A stretch of 64,000 bases of DNA from an uncultured Megasphaera sp. (GTDB lineage: Bacteria > Bacillota > Negativicutes > Veillonellales > Megasphaeraceae). The stretch covers positions 62,001 through 126,000 of the forward strand of contig NZ_UQBH01000002.1 in NCBI RefSeq assembly GCF_900539295.1, given 5' to 3'. Positions 35,492 to 44,496 of the stretch are shown in pieces. Position numbers and translations under genes: made by a program. The stretch's first letter is position 1. Each line of letters begins with the position of its first letter. The notes beneath the pieces are model-generated. The model did no database searches, was not told the origin of the DNA, and was given only the letters and a program-made list of their open reading frames with translations.

Positions 35492-36328
35492 ATGAAATAT
35501 TTTTTACGCGCACTGGGCCTGGCTTTTGGGGCCTTTATCTACACGATTGGACTCGACGTATTCCTGGTCCCGAACCACGTCATTGACGGCGGTGTCGTCG
35601 GCATCGCCCTCATGGCAGCCGAGGTGACGGGCATCAGTTTCAGTATATTTATCATCGTCTTGAATATTCCCTTTTTCATTTTCGGGTATAAAAAGATCGG
35701 TGCTTTTTTTACCGTATCGTCGCTTTTTTCCATTCTCTGTCTGTCCGTATGGAGTGATTTCCTTCACTATCCGCCGGTTACGTCAGATCCTTTCCTGTCG
35801 ACGATTTACGGCGGTATCATCATTGGCCTCGGCGTCGGCCTCATCATTCGCTGGGGCGGATCCCTCGACGGTACGGAAGTACTGGCCATCATTGCCGATC
35901 GTCAGACGCCCTTTTCTGTCGGCGAGACGATCATGTTCTTTAATCTCTTTATCTTAGGCAGCTCGGGCTTCGTCTTTTCCTGGGACAGCGCCATGTATTC
36001 CCTGGTGGCTTACTTCATCGCTTATAAAATGATCGACGTCGTTACGACCGGTCTCGACGAAATGAAGGGCATGCTCATCGTTACGGGAAAACACGATGCC
36101 GTCGCCCAGTGCCTCACGCAGGACATGGGCCGTGCCGTGACCCTCATCAATGGGGAAGGCGCTTACAAGCGGGAAAAAACGATGATCCTCTACTGCGTCG
36201 TATCGCGGCTTGAAATCACCAAGATCCGCGACGCTATTACGACCATTGATCCGGCTGCTTTCGTCTCCGTCTTCGATATCAGCGAGGCCCACGGCGGTCT
36301 CTTCAAGCGGCGGAAAAGCCACGGATAA
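35492..36328 (+). CDS. YitT family membrane protein (second copy)
   Basis: 278 aa with about five hydrophobic helices in the first two thirds and a DUF2179 domain at the C-terminus. It is related to the protein at 7319-8275 but not a recent duplicate; the sequences differ at most positions. An AAAGGAGGT site precedes the ATG. Function unknown, as for the family. Confidence 0.85.
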   Translation: MKYFLRALGLAFGAFIYTIGLDVFLVPNHVIDGGVVGIALMAAEVTGISFSIFIIVLNIPFFIFGYKKIGAFFTVSSLFSILCLSVWSDFLHYPPVTSDPFLSTIYGGIIIGLGVGLIIRWGGSLDGTEVLAIIADRQTPFSVGETIMFFNLFILGSSGFVFSWDSAMYSLVAYFIAYKMIDVVTTGLDEMKGMLIVTGKHDAVAQCLTQDMGRAVTLINGEGAYKREKTMILYCVVSRLEITKIRDAITTIDPAAFVSVFDISEAHGGLFKRRKSHG

Positions 36329-36367
36329 GGGTGAAAAAAGCTTGACATTATCGGCGAATCTGCTGTA

Positions 36368-36400
36368 TTGACATAATTTGCATATTTGCTATTATATAAA
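36368..36400 (+). promoter_or_regulatory. Promoter of the YdbC-like gene
   Basis: A perfect TTGACA (36368-36373) and an AT-rich -10 within TATTATATAA (36390-36399). A second TTGACA lies at about 36342. Confidence 0.55.
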
Positions 36401-36462
36401 ATAATTGGGTTATCGACGTAACCTGACATGATGCAATCATAAACGCTATCGGGAGGTATACA

Positions 36463-36693
36463 ATGGCACAGTTAAATTTCAACATCGAAGACATTTGCGG
36501 CACTTTGTCTGAAAATAAAGACGGCTGGCGCAAAGAATTGACCTACATCAGCTGGAACAATCGAGCTCCTAAGTTTGACCTGCGTTCGTGGGACCCTGAT
36601 TACCAGGCCATGACCAAGGGGATTACCATGACCAAGGAAGAGTTAGAAAAACTGCGTGATGTATTGAACGAAATGGATTTCGATAAATACTAA
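36463..36693 (+). CDS. YdbC family (PC4-like) single-stranded DNA-binding protein
   Basis: 76 aa. The ENKDGWRKELTYISWNNRAP and KFDLRSWDPDYQAM segments resemble YdbC proteins of Firmicutes, which have the fold of the eukaryotic coactivator PC4 and bind single-stranded DNA without sequence preference. Its role in the cell is not known. A GGGAGGT site precedes the ATG. It has its own promoter and a terminator with an 11-bp stem, so it is monocistronic. Confidence 0.8.
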   Translation: MAQLNFNIEDICGTLSENKDGWRKELTYISWNNRAPKFDLRSWDPDYQAMTKGITMTKEELEKLRDVLNEMDFDKY

Positions 36694-36702
36694 GGAGTGA
36701 TG

Positions 36703-36760
36703 AGTATGCTTTCGGCAATTCGACGAGAATGAATGGGATGAAAGCATACTTTTTTATTTT
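36703..36760 (+). terminator. Terminator after the YdbC-like gene
   Basis: 11-bp perfect arms (36703-36713 and 36740-36750), a 26-nt loop and a T-rich tail. Confidence 0.8.
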
Positions 36761-36762
36761 CC

Positions 36763-36827
36763 TTGCCAAAATCGTCAAAACATTATATAATCTCTAGTTG
36801 TATGTGCTAATAGTACTTGGTAATAAT
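36763..36827 (+). promoter_or_regulatory. fapR promoter with FapR operator
   Basis: TTGCCA (36763-36768), an exact 17-bp spacer and TATAAT (36786-36791). A 19-bp FapR-box-like sequence at 36809-36827 (core TAGTACTTGGTAATA) matches about 15 of 19 positions of the Bacillus consensus and lies just after the predicted transcript start. This suggests that FapR represses its own operon and is released by malonyl-CoA or malonyl-ACP. Confidence 0.7.
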
Positions 36828-36843
36828 TTCAAGGGTGAATGAC

Positions 36844-37386
36844 ATGGTTCGTATAGCAAGAGATAAGCGACATGCTTTGTTACAGAAGCGAATTGAAGAT
36901 AATCCTTTTATAAATGATGAAGAATTAGCTGAAGAACTTTCCGTCAGTGTAGCTACAATCCGCTTGGACCGCATGGCCTTGGGGATACCTGAAATGCGCA
37001 TCCGCATCCGTCAAAAGGCGGAAGCGGCTCAACCTAAACTGCGAAATGCGACTGTCGTCGGCGAACTCGTAGACTGCATCATCGGAAAGAATGCCATTTC
37101 GATTATGACGGCTACGGATGATATGGTCGACGAAGCCCATATCGTGCGCTCCCAATGCCTCTATGCTCAGGCCAGCTCCCTGGCACGGACCGTATTAAAC
37201 CTTCCTGTCTGTATCACGGCAGTTGCCAATGTAAAATATAAACAACCCGTTACCGTAGGCGATAAACTGATTGCCAAAGCCGACGTCATCCGTCAGCGCG
37301 ACCAGAAATACTACGTATGGGTTACGATTCGGAAGATGAGAAAAGAAGTGTTCCGGGCGAAATTTATTATAGAATCTTTGGAATAA
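36844..37386 (+). CDS. fapR: Fatty-acid and phospholipid biosynthesis regulator FapR
   Basis: 180 aa. An N-terminal helix-turn-helix (about 11-45, ELAEELSVSVATIRLDRM) is joined to a hot-dog-fold domain (about 65-180) that in Bacillus FapR binds malonyl-CoA. It heads the plsX-fab operon, as in other Firmicutes. The start at 36844 follows AAGGGTG; an upstream frame from 36817 would overlap the operator. Autoregulation is inferred from the operator at 36809-36827. Confidence 0.92.
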   Translation: MVRIARDKRHALLQKRIEDNPFINDEELAEELSVSVATIRLDRMALGIPEMRIRIRQKAEAAQPKLRNATVVGELVDCIIGKNAISIMTATDDMVDEAHIVRSQCLYAQASSLARTVLNLPVCITAVANVKYKQPVTVGDKLIAKADVIRQRDQKYYVWVTIRKMRKEVFRAKFIIESLE

Positions 37387-37401
37387 TGGAGCGGTAGTAT
37401 A

Positions 37402-38427
37402 ATGAAAATAGCAGTAGATGCGATGGGCGGCGATTATGCACCGGAAGAAATTGTTCTCGGTGCCATTGAAGCCGTCAAAGCATATGATTACGATGTCGTC
37501 CTGGTCGGTGATGAAACAAAAATACGCAAGGTACTGACGACGTATGGGGCGAAAGAAACAGAACGCCTGTCCATCGTCCATGCCAGTGAAGTCATCGAAA
37601 TGGGCGAGCATCCGGCTCAGGCCATTCGCCGCAAGAAAGACGCATCCATCGTCGTAGCTGCCCGCTTGGTAAAGGACGGCGCATGTGATGCTGTCGTTGC
37701 CGCCGGCAGCACCGGGGCCGCTGTAACGGCTGCCCTTTTTGAACTGGGCCGCATCAAAGGAATTGAAAGGCCCTGCATTGCTACGCCGATTCCTTCGAAG
37801 AAGGGGATTACGGTCCTCCTCGATTCCGGGGCCAATGCCAGCAGCAAGCCGAAGCATTTGGTCGAAGGCGCCATCATGGGCTGCCACTATGCCAAATACA
37901 TCCTCGGCATCGAAAAGCCGGCTGTCGGCCTCTTGAACATCGGTGAAGAAGCGTCGAAGGGCAATGAGTTGTGTCAAAAGACACATCCCATGTTGGAAAA
38001 TTTGAAAACAATTACTTTCTATGGTAACGTAGAAGGCAGAGATATACCGAAAGGAACGGTCGACGTCGTCGTCTGCGACGGATTCGTCGGCAATGTCATC
38101 CTGAAATTTGGGGAAGGCATGGCCATGTTTATCATCCGTCTCGTTCGCGACACGATCAAACAGAGCGGGTTCATCGCTAAATTAGGGGCCCTGGCCATCT
38201 ATCCGGCGCTGAAATCGCTCAAGAAAAGACTGGACTTTACCGAATACGGCGGAGCACCGCTGTTAGGTGTCAATGGCAGCTTTATCATCTGTCACGGCAG
38301 TTCGAAGGCTAAGGCCATCAAGAATGCCGTCCGCGTGGCCGGCGAAATTGCAGAGCAAGACGTCATCGGCCATATTCGCAAAAGTATAGAGGAAGAAGAG
38401 GTAGAACAGTATGATAGTGAAAGCTAA
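37402..38427 (+). CDS. plsX: Phosphate acyltransferase PlsX
   Basis: 341 aa. It converts acyl-ACP to acyl-phosphate for PlsY. The N-terminal IAVDAMGGDYAPEEIV and the AAGSTGA motif are PlsX signatures. It lies 15 bp after fapR and its end overlaps the fabH start by 17 bp. This is a standard Firmicute arrangement linking membrane lipid supply to fatty-acid synthesis. Confidence 0.96.
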   Translation: MKIAVDAMGGDYAPEEIVLGAIEAVKAYDYDVVLVGDETKIRKVLTTYGAKETERLSIVHASEVIEMGEHPAQAIRRKKDASIVVAARLVKDGACDAVVAAGSTGAAVTAALFELGRIKGIERPCIATPIPSKKGITVLLDSGANASSKPKHLVEGAIMGCHYAKYILGIEKPAVGLLNIGEEASKGNELCQKTHPMLENLKTITFYGNVEGRDIPKGTVDVVVCDGFVGNVILKFGEGMAMFIIRLVRDTIKQSGFIAKLGALAIYPALKSLKKRLDFTEYGGAPLLGVNGSFIICHGSSKAKAIKNAVRVAGEIAEQDVIGHIRKSIEEEEVEQYDSES

Positions 38428-39406
38428 CGCCGCCGGCGTGCTGGGTACGGGCCATTATGTACCCGATAGAGTCGTTACCAATACCGAGTTGGAAAAGTAT
38501 GTCGATACATCGGACGAATGGATTCAGAGCCGTACGGGCATCAAGACTCGTCACTTTGCAGAAGACGGGCTGAATACGTCGGATATGTGCACCATTGCGG
38601 CCAAGCAGGCCCTGGAAATGGCCAACCTGTCAGCTGAAGACCTGGATATGATCATCGTCTGCACCTTGACGCCGGATATGACTATCCCGTCGACGGCTTG
38701 TATCGTACAGGATAATATCGGGGCCAAGAATGCAGCGGTCTTTGATTTGTATGCAGCCTGCTCGGGCTTTGCCTATGGTGCCATTACGGCGGCACAGTAC
38801 ATCGAAACGGGCATGTACCGTCACGTCATGGTCATCGGTGCTGAAATCCTCAGCCGTTTCCTTGATATGACCGACCGCAATACCTGCGTCCTCTTCGGCG
38901 ATGGAGCTGGAGCGGCTGTCTTCGGTCCGGTTCCGCAGGGCTACGGCATCCTCGGTGCCGATATGGGTGCCGACGGAAGCGGCGGTAAATACCTGAGCAT
39001 CCCGTCGAGCGGCGTCGCTATTTTGCCGACTGACGAAGCGCGGGCAAAACACCTGACCTACGTTAAGATGGACGGCAAGGAAGTTTATAAATTTGCCGTT
39101 AAAGTCATGGGACGGACGGCGGAAAAAGCCTTGGAACGGGCCGGTCTTAATTATGAAGACATCGACCTTTTGGTTCCTCACCAGGCCAATACCCGCATCA
39201 TCCAATCGGCAGCCAAACGGCTCCACCTGCCTATGGAAAAAGTCTTTGTAAACATTGATAAATACGCCAATACGTCGGGAGCTTCCATTCCCATTGCCCT
39301 CGACGAAGCCCTCCGTCAAGGCCGCATGAAGCGCGACGATATCGTCGTACTGGCCGGATTCGGTGCCGGATTGACTTGGGCCGGCTTAGTTATGAAGTGG
39401 TATTAA
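38411..39406 (+). CDS. fabH: 3-oxoacyl-ACP synthase III FabH
   Basis: 331 aa. It starts fatty-acid synthesis by condensing an acyl-CoA with malonyl-ACP. The catalytic triad is visible as Cys117 (AACSGF), His (PHQANTRI) and Asn (YANTSGAS). The start at 38411 overlaps plsX, with AGAGGAAGAAGAGG upstream. Substrate choice (straight or branched primer) cannot be read from the sequence. Confidence 0.96.
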   Translation: MIVKANAAGVLGTGHYVPDRVVTNTELEKYVDTSDEWIQSRTGIKTRHFAEDGLNTSDMCTIAAKQALEMANLSAEDLDMIIVCTLTPDMTIPSTACIVQDNIGAKNAAVFDLYAACSGFAYGAITAAQYIETGMYRHVMVIGAEILSRFLDMTDRNTCVLFGDGAGAAVFGPVPQGYGILGADMGADGSGGKYLSIPSSGVAILPTDEARAKHLTYVKMDGKEVYKFAVKVMGRTAEKALERAGLNYEDIDLLVPHQANTRIIQSAAKRLHLPMEKVFVNIDKYANTSGASIPIALDEALRQGRMKRDDIVVLAGFGAGLTWAGLVMKWY

Positions 39407-39428
39407 TTTTTTTCGAGAGGTGTGACTG

Positions 39429-40373
39429 ATGATGAAAAAAGCCTTTGTTTTTCCCGGCCAGGGTGCCCAAAAAGTGGGGATGGTCAAAGATTTATACGAT
39501 GCCTATCCGGTCGTAAAACAGCTCTTTGAAGAAGCTGACGACGCCTTGGGTTTTTCTCTGACCAAACTTTGCTTTGAAGGTCCTGATGAAGAACTGATGA
39601 AGACCTATAATACGCAGCCGGCTATCCTTACGTCCAGCACGGCATGCTGCCGCGTCCTGGCTCAGGAAGGCCTTCTGCCTGACATCGCAGCCGGCCACAG
39701 CCTCGGTGAATATTCGGCCCTCGTTGCCGCCGGTTCGTTAACCTTTGCCGATGCCGTACGGACGGTCCGCCTCCGCGGTCAGTTCATGCAGGAAGCCGTT
39801 CCCCTTGGAGAAGGCGGTATGGCAGCCATTCTCGGCTTAGATGAAGATAAGATCAAGGCCATCTGCGCTGACATTTCTAAAGAAGGCGGCGTCGTCCAGG
39901 CAGTCAATTTCAACTGCCCCGGTCAGATCGTCATCGCCGGCAGCACCAAAGCCGTTGAAGAAGCGGCAGCGCGCATGAAGGATGCCGGTGCTAAACGGGC
40001 GGTTCTCCTCCACGTCAGCGCTCCTTTCCACAGCACGCTCATGGAACCGGCAGCCAAACGCTTAGCCGAAGTCCTCGACGATATTACCATTTCCGATGCT
40101 AAAATCCCCGTCGTGGCCAATGTCAACGGCCAGATTGAAACGGCAGCAGCCGATATTAAGGCCTCTCTCATCAAACAGGCTGCCAGTCCCGTCCTTTGGA
40201 TCGACTGCACCAAGACCATGCTCGACTTTGGGGCTGAAAACTTCGTAGAAGTCGGCCCGGGTAAAACACTTTGCGGGTTTAATCGGAAAATCGACCGCAA
40301 AATCCACAGCGAAAATGTAGAAGATATTCCTTCCTTACAGAAAACGCTTGAATTTTTCCAGGAGGTTCGATAA
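39429..40373 (+). CDS. fabD: Malonyl-CoA:ACP transacylase FabD
   Basis: 314 aa. It loads malonate on ACP. FPGQGAQKVGM is near the N-terminus, and the nucleophile serine is in GHSLGEYSAL; the partner histidine is in HVSAPFHS. The start is ATGATG (39429 or 39432) after GAGAGGTG. It abuts fabG, with an AGGAGG site inside its last codons. Confidence 0.96.
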   Translation: MMKKAFVFPGQGAQKVGMVKDLYDAYPVVKQLFEEADDALGFSLTKLCFEGPDEELMKTYNTQPAILTSSTACCRVLAQEGLLPDIAAGHSLGEYSALVAAGSLTFADAVRTVRLRGQFMQEAVPLGEGGMAAILGLDEDKIKAICADISKEGGVVQAVNFNCPGQIVIAGSTKAVEEAAARMKDAGAKRAVLLHVSAPFHSTLMEPAAKRLAEVLDDITISDAKIPVVANVNGQIETAAADIKASLIKQAASPVLWIDCTKTMLDFGAENFVEVGPGKTLCGFNRKIDRKIHSENVEDIPSLQKTLEFFQEVR

Positions 40374-40374
40374 A

Positions 40375-41118
40375 ATGCAGTTAACAGGAAAAACAGCCAT
40401 CGTTACCGGCGGCTCCCGCGGCATCGGCCGTGCGGCAGCCCTGACCTTAGCTGAGGCCGGTGCCGACGTCGCTGTTATCTATGCCGGCAATACCGCCGCT
40501 GCTGAAGAAACGGTCCGCCTTATCGAAGAAAAAGGGCGCAAGGCCTTGGCCATCCAGTGCGATGTAGCTGATGAAGCTGCCGTCGCTGCTATGGTCAAAG
40601 ACGTCAAGAAAGAATTGGGACGCATCGACATTTTAGTCAACAATGCAGGCATCACCCGTGACGGCCTGCTCATGATCATGAAGGAAGATGATTGGCAGTC
40701 TGTCCTTGATACCAATCTTACCGGCGCGTTCCACTGCACCAAAGCCGTTACCCGGCTGATGATGAAGCAGCGCAGCGGTTCGATTATCAACATCACGTCT
40801 GTCGTCGGTGAAACAGGCAACGCCGGTCAGGCTAATTACGCCGCTGCTAAAGCAGGCCTCATTGGCTTTACCAAATCCGTTGCGAAAGAACTGGCTTCGC
40901 GAAACATCCGCTGCAATGCCATTGCTCCGGGATGCATCGAAACGGACATGACGGCTGTCCTCGGCGAGGACACTGTCGATGCCATGATTAAAACGATTCC
41001 CATGGGCCGCGTGGCTCAGCCGGAAGAAGTGGCAAAAGCCGTGTTATTCCTTGCATCGGATGATGCCAGTTATATTACCGGCCAGACGCTCAATGTAGAT
41101 GGCGGCATGGTAATGTAA
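40375..41118 (+). CDS. fabG: 3-oxoacyl-ACP reductase FabG
   Basis: 247 aa short-chain dehydrogenase using NADPH. The cofactor loop TGGSRGIGRA, NNAG motif and catalytic YAAAKAG (Tyr-x3-Lys) are present. The AGGAGG site before 40375 fixes this start; the longer frame from 40348 overlaps fabD. Confidence 0.97.
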   Translation: MQLTGKTAIVTGGSRGIGRAAALTLAEAGADVAVIYAGNTAAAEETVRLIEEKGRKALAIQCDVADEAAVAAMVKDVKKELGRIDILVNNAGITRDGLLMIMKEDDWQSVLDTNLTGAFHCTKAVTRLMMKQRSGSIINITSVVGETGNAGQANYAAAKAGLIGFTKSVAKELASRNIRCNAIAPGCIETDMTAVLGEDTVDAMIKTIPMGRVAQPEEVAKAVLFLASDDASYITGQTLNVDGGMVM

Positions 41119-41152
41119 ACAATCATACTCCACTGAAAGGGGGTGAATGGAC

Positions 41153-41398
41153 ATGAGCGAAGAAAATACTTTTGAAAAAGTAAAGAGCATTGTTGTTGAA
41201 CAGTTAGGCGTTGACGAAAAAGAAGTCAAAATGGACGCTGCTTACATCGATGATTTAGGCGCTGATTCCTTGGACATCGTAGAACTGATCATGGCTTTCG
41301 AAGAAGAATTCAATATCGAAATCCCTGACGATGTTGCTGAAAAAATCAAAACTGTCAAAGATACAGTTGATTACATTGAAAAGGAAAAGAAAGCATAA
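41153..41398 (+). CDS. acpP: Acyl carrier protein AcpP
   Basis: 81 aa, strongly acidic. The phosphopantetheine attachment site is Ser39 in DLGADSLD. A very strong AGGGGGTG site lies 8 nt before this ATG; an in-frame ATG at 41147 is too close to it. It sits between fabG and the enoyl reductase gene. Confidence 0.97.
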   Translation: MSEENTFEKVKSIVVEQLGVDEKEVKMDAAYIDDLGADSLDIVELIMAFEEEFNIEIPDDVAEKIKTVKDTVDYIEKEKKA

Positions 41399-41471
41399 GT
41401 TTGCAATAAGAGCCTGAAGGGGGAGGCATATGTGTCTTCCCCTCCTGGTATCTTGAATGGAGGAAAACAGA

Positions 41472-42428
41472 GTGAAGCTGCCAGAATTAAGAATAGGTAA
41501 GCTTGTAGCAAAGGTGCCAATTATTCAAGGTGGTATGGCAATCCGTTTGTCCACAGCCCGTTTGGCGGCAGCAGTAGCCAATGAAGGCGGTATCGGCCTT
41601 ATTGCGGCATCTGGCATGCCTTTTGACGAATTGCGACATGAAATTAAGTTAGCCAGAAAGTTATCTCCTCGTGGAATTATAGGTATAAATGTCATGGTTG
41701 CAGCCCGTGAATTCAAGGGCTTGGTAACTACGGCAATTGAAGAAGGAATCGATCTGGTTGTGGCAGGCGCAGGTTTTTCCCGGGATATGTTTGCCTGGGG
41801 GAAGGATTCGGGCACGCCTATTGTCCCTATTGTGTCTTCTGCCAAACTAGCTAAAATATCCCAATCCCTGGGTGCTTCGGCCGTCGTTGTCGAAGGTGCA
41901 GAAGCAGGCGGGCATTTGGGAACGAATCGCTCAAGCCGCGTCATCGTACCGGAAGTACGAGCCGCTGTTGACATTCCCGTCATCGGCGCCGGCGGCGTCC
42001 TGCATGGAAGCGATATCGTAGAAATGCTCCGTCTCGGAGCCAACGGCGTCCAGATGGGCAGCCGCTTTGCTGCCAGTGTCGAATCGAACGGCGCTGACGC
42101 ATTAAAAGAAGTCTATCTCCGGGCCAATAAACCGGAAGATTTTATTCTCGTACACAGCCCTGTCGGTCTTCCCGGCCAGGCTATTCGTACGCCGTTTTCT
42201 GAACGGATTCTCTTGGGTACGGCACCGAAGCCGGAAACGTGTGATTTCTGTCTGAAAAAATGCAGTCATAAGTACTGTATTATCCGGGCATTGACGCGGG
42301 CCCAGCAAGGGGACGTTGAAACTGGCCTGGTATTTTCCGGCAAACGTATGATGGAAATTCATGACATCCTGCCGGTCAAGGATATATTTGCAAATATTAA
42401 GCGGGAAGTGGAAGAGATTCCCGATTGA
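41472..42428 (+). CDS. fabK: Flavin-dependent enoyl-ACP reductase FabK-like (NMO/2-nitropropane dioxygenase family)
   Basis: 318 aa TIM-barrel flavoprotein. IIQGGMAIRLS near the N-terminus and EGAEAGGHLG and GAGGVLHGSDI further on are FMN-site motifs shared by FabK and nitronate monooxygenases. The C-terminal part has a Cys cluster (CDFCLKKCSHKYC) that is not part of classical FabK. Position between acpP and fabF, with no other enoyl reductase in the operon, supports FabK activity. The start is GTG at 41472: its GGAGG site lies just after an ATG at 41457, which is therefore unlikely to be used. Confidence 0.75.
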   Translation: MKLPELRIGKLVAKVPIIQGGMAIRLSTARLAAAVANEGGIGLIAASGMPFDELRHEIKLARKLSPRGIIGINVMVAAREFKGLVTTAIEEGIDLVVAGAGFSRDMFAWGKDSGTPIVPIVSSAKLAKISQSLGASAVVVEGAEAGGHLGTNRSSRVIVPEVRAAVDIPVIGAGGVLHGSDIVEMLRLGANGVQMGSRFAASVESNGADALKEVYLRANKPEDFILVHSPVGLPGQAIRTPFSERILLGTAPKPETCDFCLKKCSHKYCIIRALTRAQQGDVETGLVFSGKRMMEIHDILPVKDIFANIKREVEEIPD

Positions 42429-42462
42429 TAAATGCGTTACATTTTATAATGAGGTGAAAACT

Positions 42463-43716
42463 TTGGAAAAACGCGTAGTAATTACAGGGTTAGGGGTCAT
42501 TTCTCCTGTCGGCATCGGCAAAGATGCTTTTTGGAAAGCCCTGCTCAACGGCGAAAGCGGCATCGGCCCCATTACCCATTTTGACGCAGCGGAATATACG
42601 ACTCGCATTGCCGGCGAAGTCAAGGATTTTGACCCGGCTGATTTCGGCATCGACCGTAAAGAAGCCCGTCACATGGACCCGTCCACGCAGTATTCGGTTG
42701 CCGCTGCAAAATTGGCCTTAGATGATTCAAAAATCAACTTAGACGACGAAGACCGCGATCGTATCGGTACCATTATCGGGACCGGTATCGGCGGTATGGA
42801 AACGCTGCATAACTTATATAAGGGCCTCTTCTCGAAGGGTCCGTCCCGGGTCAATCCCTTTGTCGTACCGAAGATGATTGCCAATATGGCCTCCGGCCAG
42901 GTATCCATTTTCTTCGGCCTTCAGGGACACTGCGCCAGCGTCGTTACAGCCTGCGCAACAGGGACCAACTCCATCGGTGACGCTTACCGCATGATTCAGC
43001 GCGGCGAACTCGATGCAGCCCTGGCCGGCGGTACGGAAGCTGCCGTATCTCCCGGTGCCGTAGCCGGTTTTGCGGCTATGAAGGCCCTCAGTACGCGTAA
43101 TGACGACCCGGCCCATGCATCTCGTCCCTTCGATAAAGACCGTGACGGCTTTGTTATGGGCGAAGGCGCCGGCATCGTCGTTCTCGAAGAATTGGAACAC
43201 GCTAAAAAGCGCGGTGCTCACATTTACTGTGAAATCGGCGGCTATGGCAGCAATGCCGACGCCTACCACATTACGGCACCGGCTCCGGAAGGTCTCCAGC
43301 AGTCCAAGTGCATGGCTTTGGCTGTCAAAGATGCCGGTCTCAAACCGGAAGATGTCGACTACGTCAATGCTCACGGTACATCCACTCACCTCAATGACTT
43401 TAACGAATCCGTCGCCGTTGCCCGCGTCTTTGGCGACCATACCAAAAATCTGCTCATGAGTTCGACGAAATCCATGACCGGCCATCTCCTCGGTGCTGCC
43501 GGTGCCGTCGAAGCCATTGCCTGCGCCATGACGATTGAAACGGGGAAAGTCCATCCGACAATCAACCTCGTTGAACCGGAAGAAGAATTGAAAGCCCTGG
43601 GCATCAACTATGTACCCAACCAGGCTGTCGATTCCGACGTCAAAGTCGCTATTTCCAACTCCTTTGGATTTGGCGGTCACAACGCGACGCTGCTGTTCAA
43701 AAAATACGCTGAATAA
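42463..43716 (+). CDS. fabF: 3-oxoacyl-ACP synthase II FabF
   Basis: 417 aa condensing enzyme that elongates acyl-ACP. Active-site Cys lies in VTACATGTNSI, and the two histidines in NAHGTSTHLND and SMTGHLLGAAG. It probably starts at TTG 42463, 8 nt after a GAGGTG site; GTG at 42454 is the alternative. The far-upstream ATG at 42361 lies within fabK and is rejected. Confidence 0.95.
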   Translation: MEKRVVITGLGVISPVGIGKDAFWKALLNGESGIGPITHFDAAEYTTRIAGEVKDFDPADFGIDRKEARHMDPSTQYSVAAAKLALDDSKINLDDEDRDRIGTIIGTGIGGMETLHNLYKGLFSKGPSRVNPFVVPKMIANMASGQVSIFFGLQGHCASVVTACATGTNSIGDAYRMIQRGELDAALAGGTEAAVSPGAVAGFAAMKALSTRNDDPAHASRPFDKDRDGFVMGEGAGIVVLEELEHAKKRGAHIYCEIGGYGSNADAYHITAPAPEGLQQSKCMALAVKDAGLKPEDVDYVNAHGTSTHLNDFNESVAVARVFGDHTKNLLMSSTKSMTGHLLGAAGAVEAIACAMTIETGKVHPTINLVEPEEELKALGINYVPNQAVDSDVKVAISNSFGFGGHNATLLFKKYAE

Positions 43717-43733
43717 AGAAGAAGACTGACCTG

Positions 43734-44444
43734 ATGGATACGACTCGAAAAGAACAGTTAGAACAGTTCATACAGGTCTTGGGTCTGCAGGAATTTCACA
43801 ATTTTCTTATTTTGGATCAGGCCCTGACCCATTCTTCCTATGCCAATGAAAATAAGGCCAATCACGGCTATTACAATGAACGCCTTGAGTTTTTAGGCGA
43901 TGCCATCTTAGATTTGGTCGTAGGGGAATATTTATTTCTCCACTATCCGCATATGCCCGAAGGGCAGCTGTCAAAGGCCAGAGCCAGTGTCGTCAGTGAG
44001 ACGCCCTTGGCTTCGGTATGCATGAAGTTTCATATGGGCGACTACCTCCTTCTGGGGAAGGGGGAAATCGCAACCGGCGGCCGCATGCGTCCCAGCATAC
44101 TGGCCGATGCCTTTGAAGCCGTTGTCGGTGCCATCTACATCGACAGCTCTTATGAAGAGGCGCGGAAATTCATCCTTCACCAATTAAAGGACTACTTGGA
44201 TCTCGTCGACAGCGGTCATTACGAAAAAGACTACAAGACGATTTTCCAAGAGTACGTACAGCAAGACGGTCCTCAGCGTATCGAGTACCGCCTCTGCCGG
44301 ACAGAAGGGCCGGATCATGATAAGACCTTCTATATGGAAATCTTGGTCAACGGCAAAGTCCTTGGCGAAGGATCGGGAAAATCAAAAAAATATGCCGAAC
44401 AACACGCGGCGCATGAAGCGCTCATGCGGTTAAAAGGCAAGTAG
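43734..44444 (+). CDS. rnc: Ribonuclease III
   Basis: 236 aa. The RNase III signature NERLEFLGDAILDLVVGE (about 43-60) is followed by the second acidic cluster (DAFEAVVGAIYID), and a C-terminal double-stranded RNA-binding domain runs over about 160-236. It matures rRNA and cuts structured RNAs. It lies at the 3' end of the fab operon, as often in Firmicutes. Confidence 0.96.
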   Translation: MDTTRKEQLEQFIQVLGLQEFHNFLILDQALTHSSYANENKANHGYYNERLEFLGDAILDLVVGEYLFLHYPHMPEGQLSKARASVVSETPLASVCMKFHMGDYLLLGKGEIATGGRMRPSILADAFEAVVGAIYIDSSYEEARKFILHQLKDYLDLVDSGHYEKDYKTIFQEYVQQDGPQRIEYRLCRTEGPDHDKTFYMEILVNGKVLGEGSGKSKKYAEQHAAHEALMRLKGK

Positions 44445-44445
44445 A

Positions 44446-44475
44446 CGAGGAGCTGCCTAGGCGGCTCCTCTTTCG
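44446..44475 (+). terminator. Hairpin after rnc
   Basis: The arms GAGGAGCTGCC (44447-44457) and GGCGGCTCCTC (44460-44470) end in only TTTC, so termination may be partial. Confidence 0.5.
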
Positions 44476-44496
44476 CAGTTTAGGGCAATTCTATTT

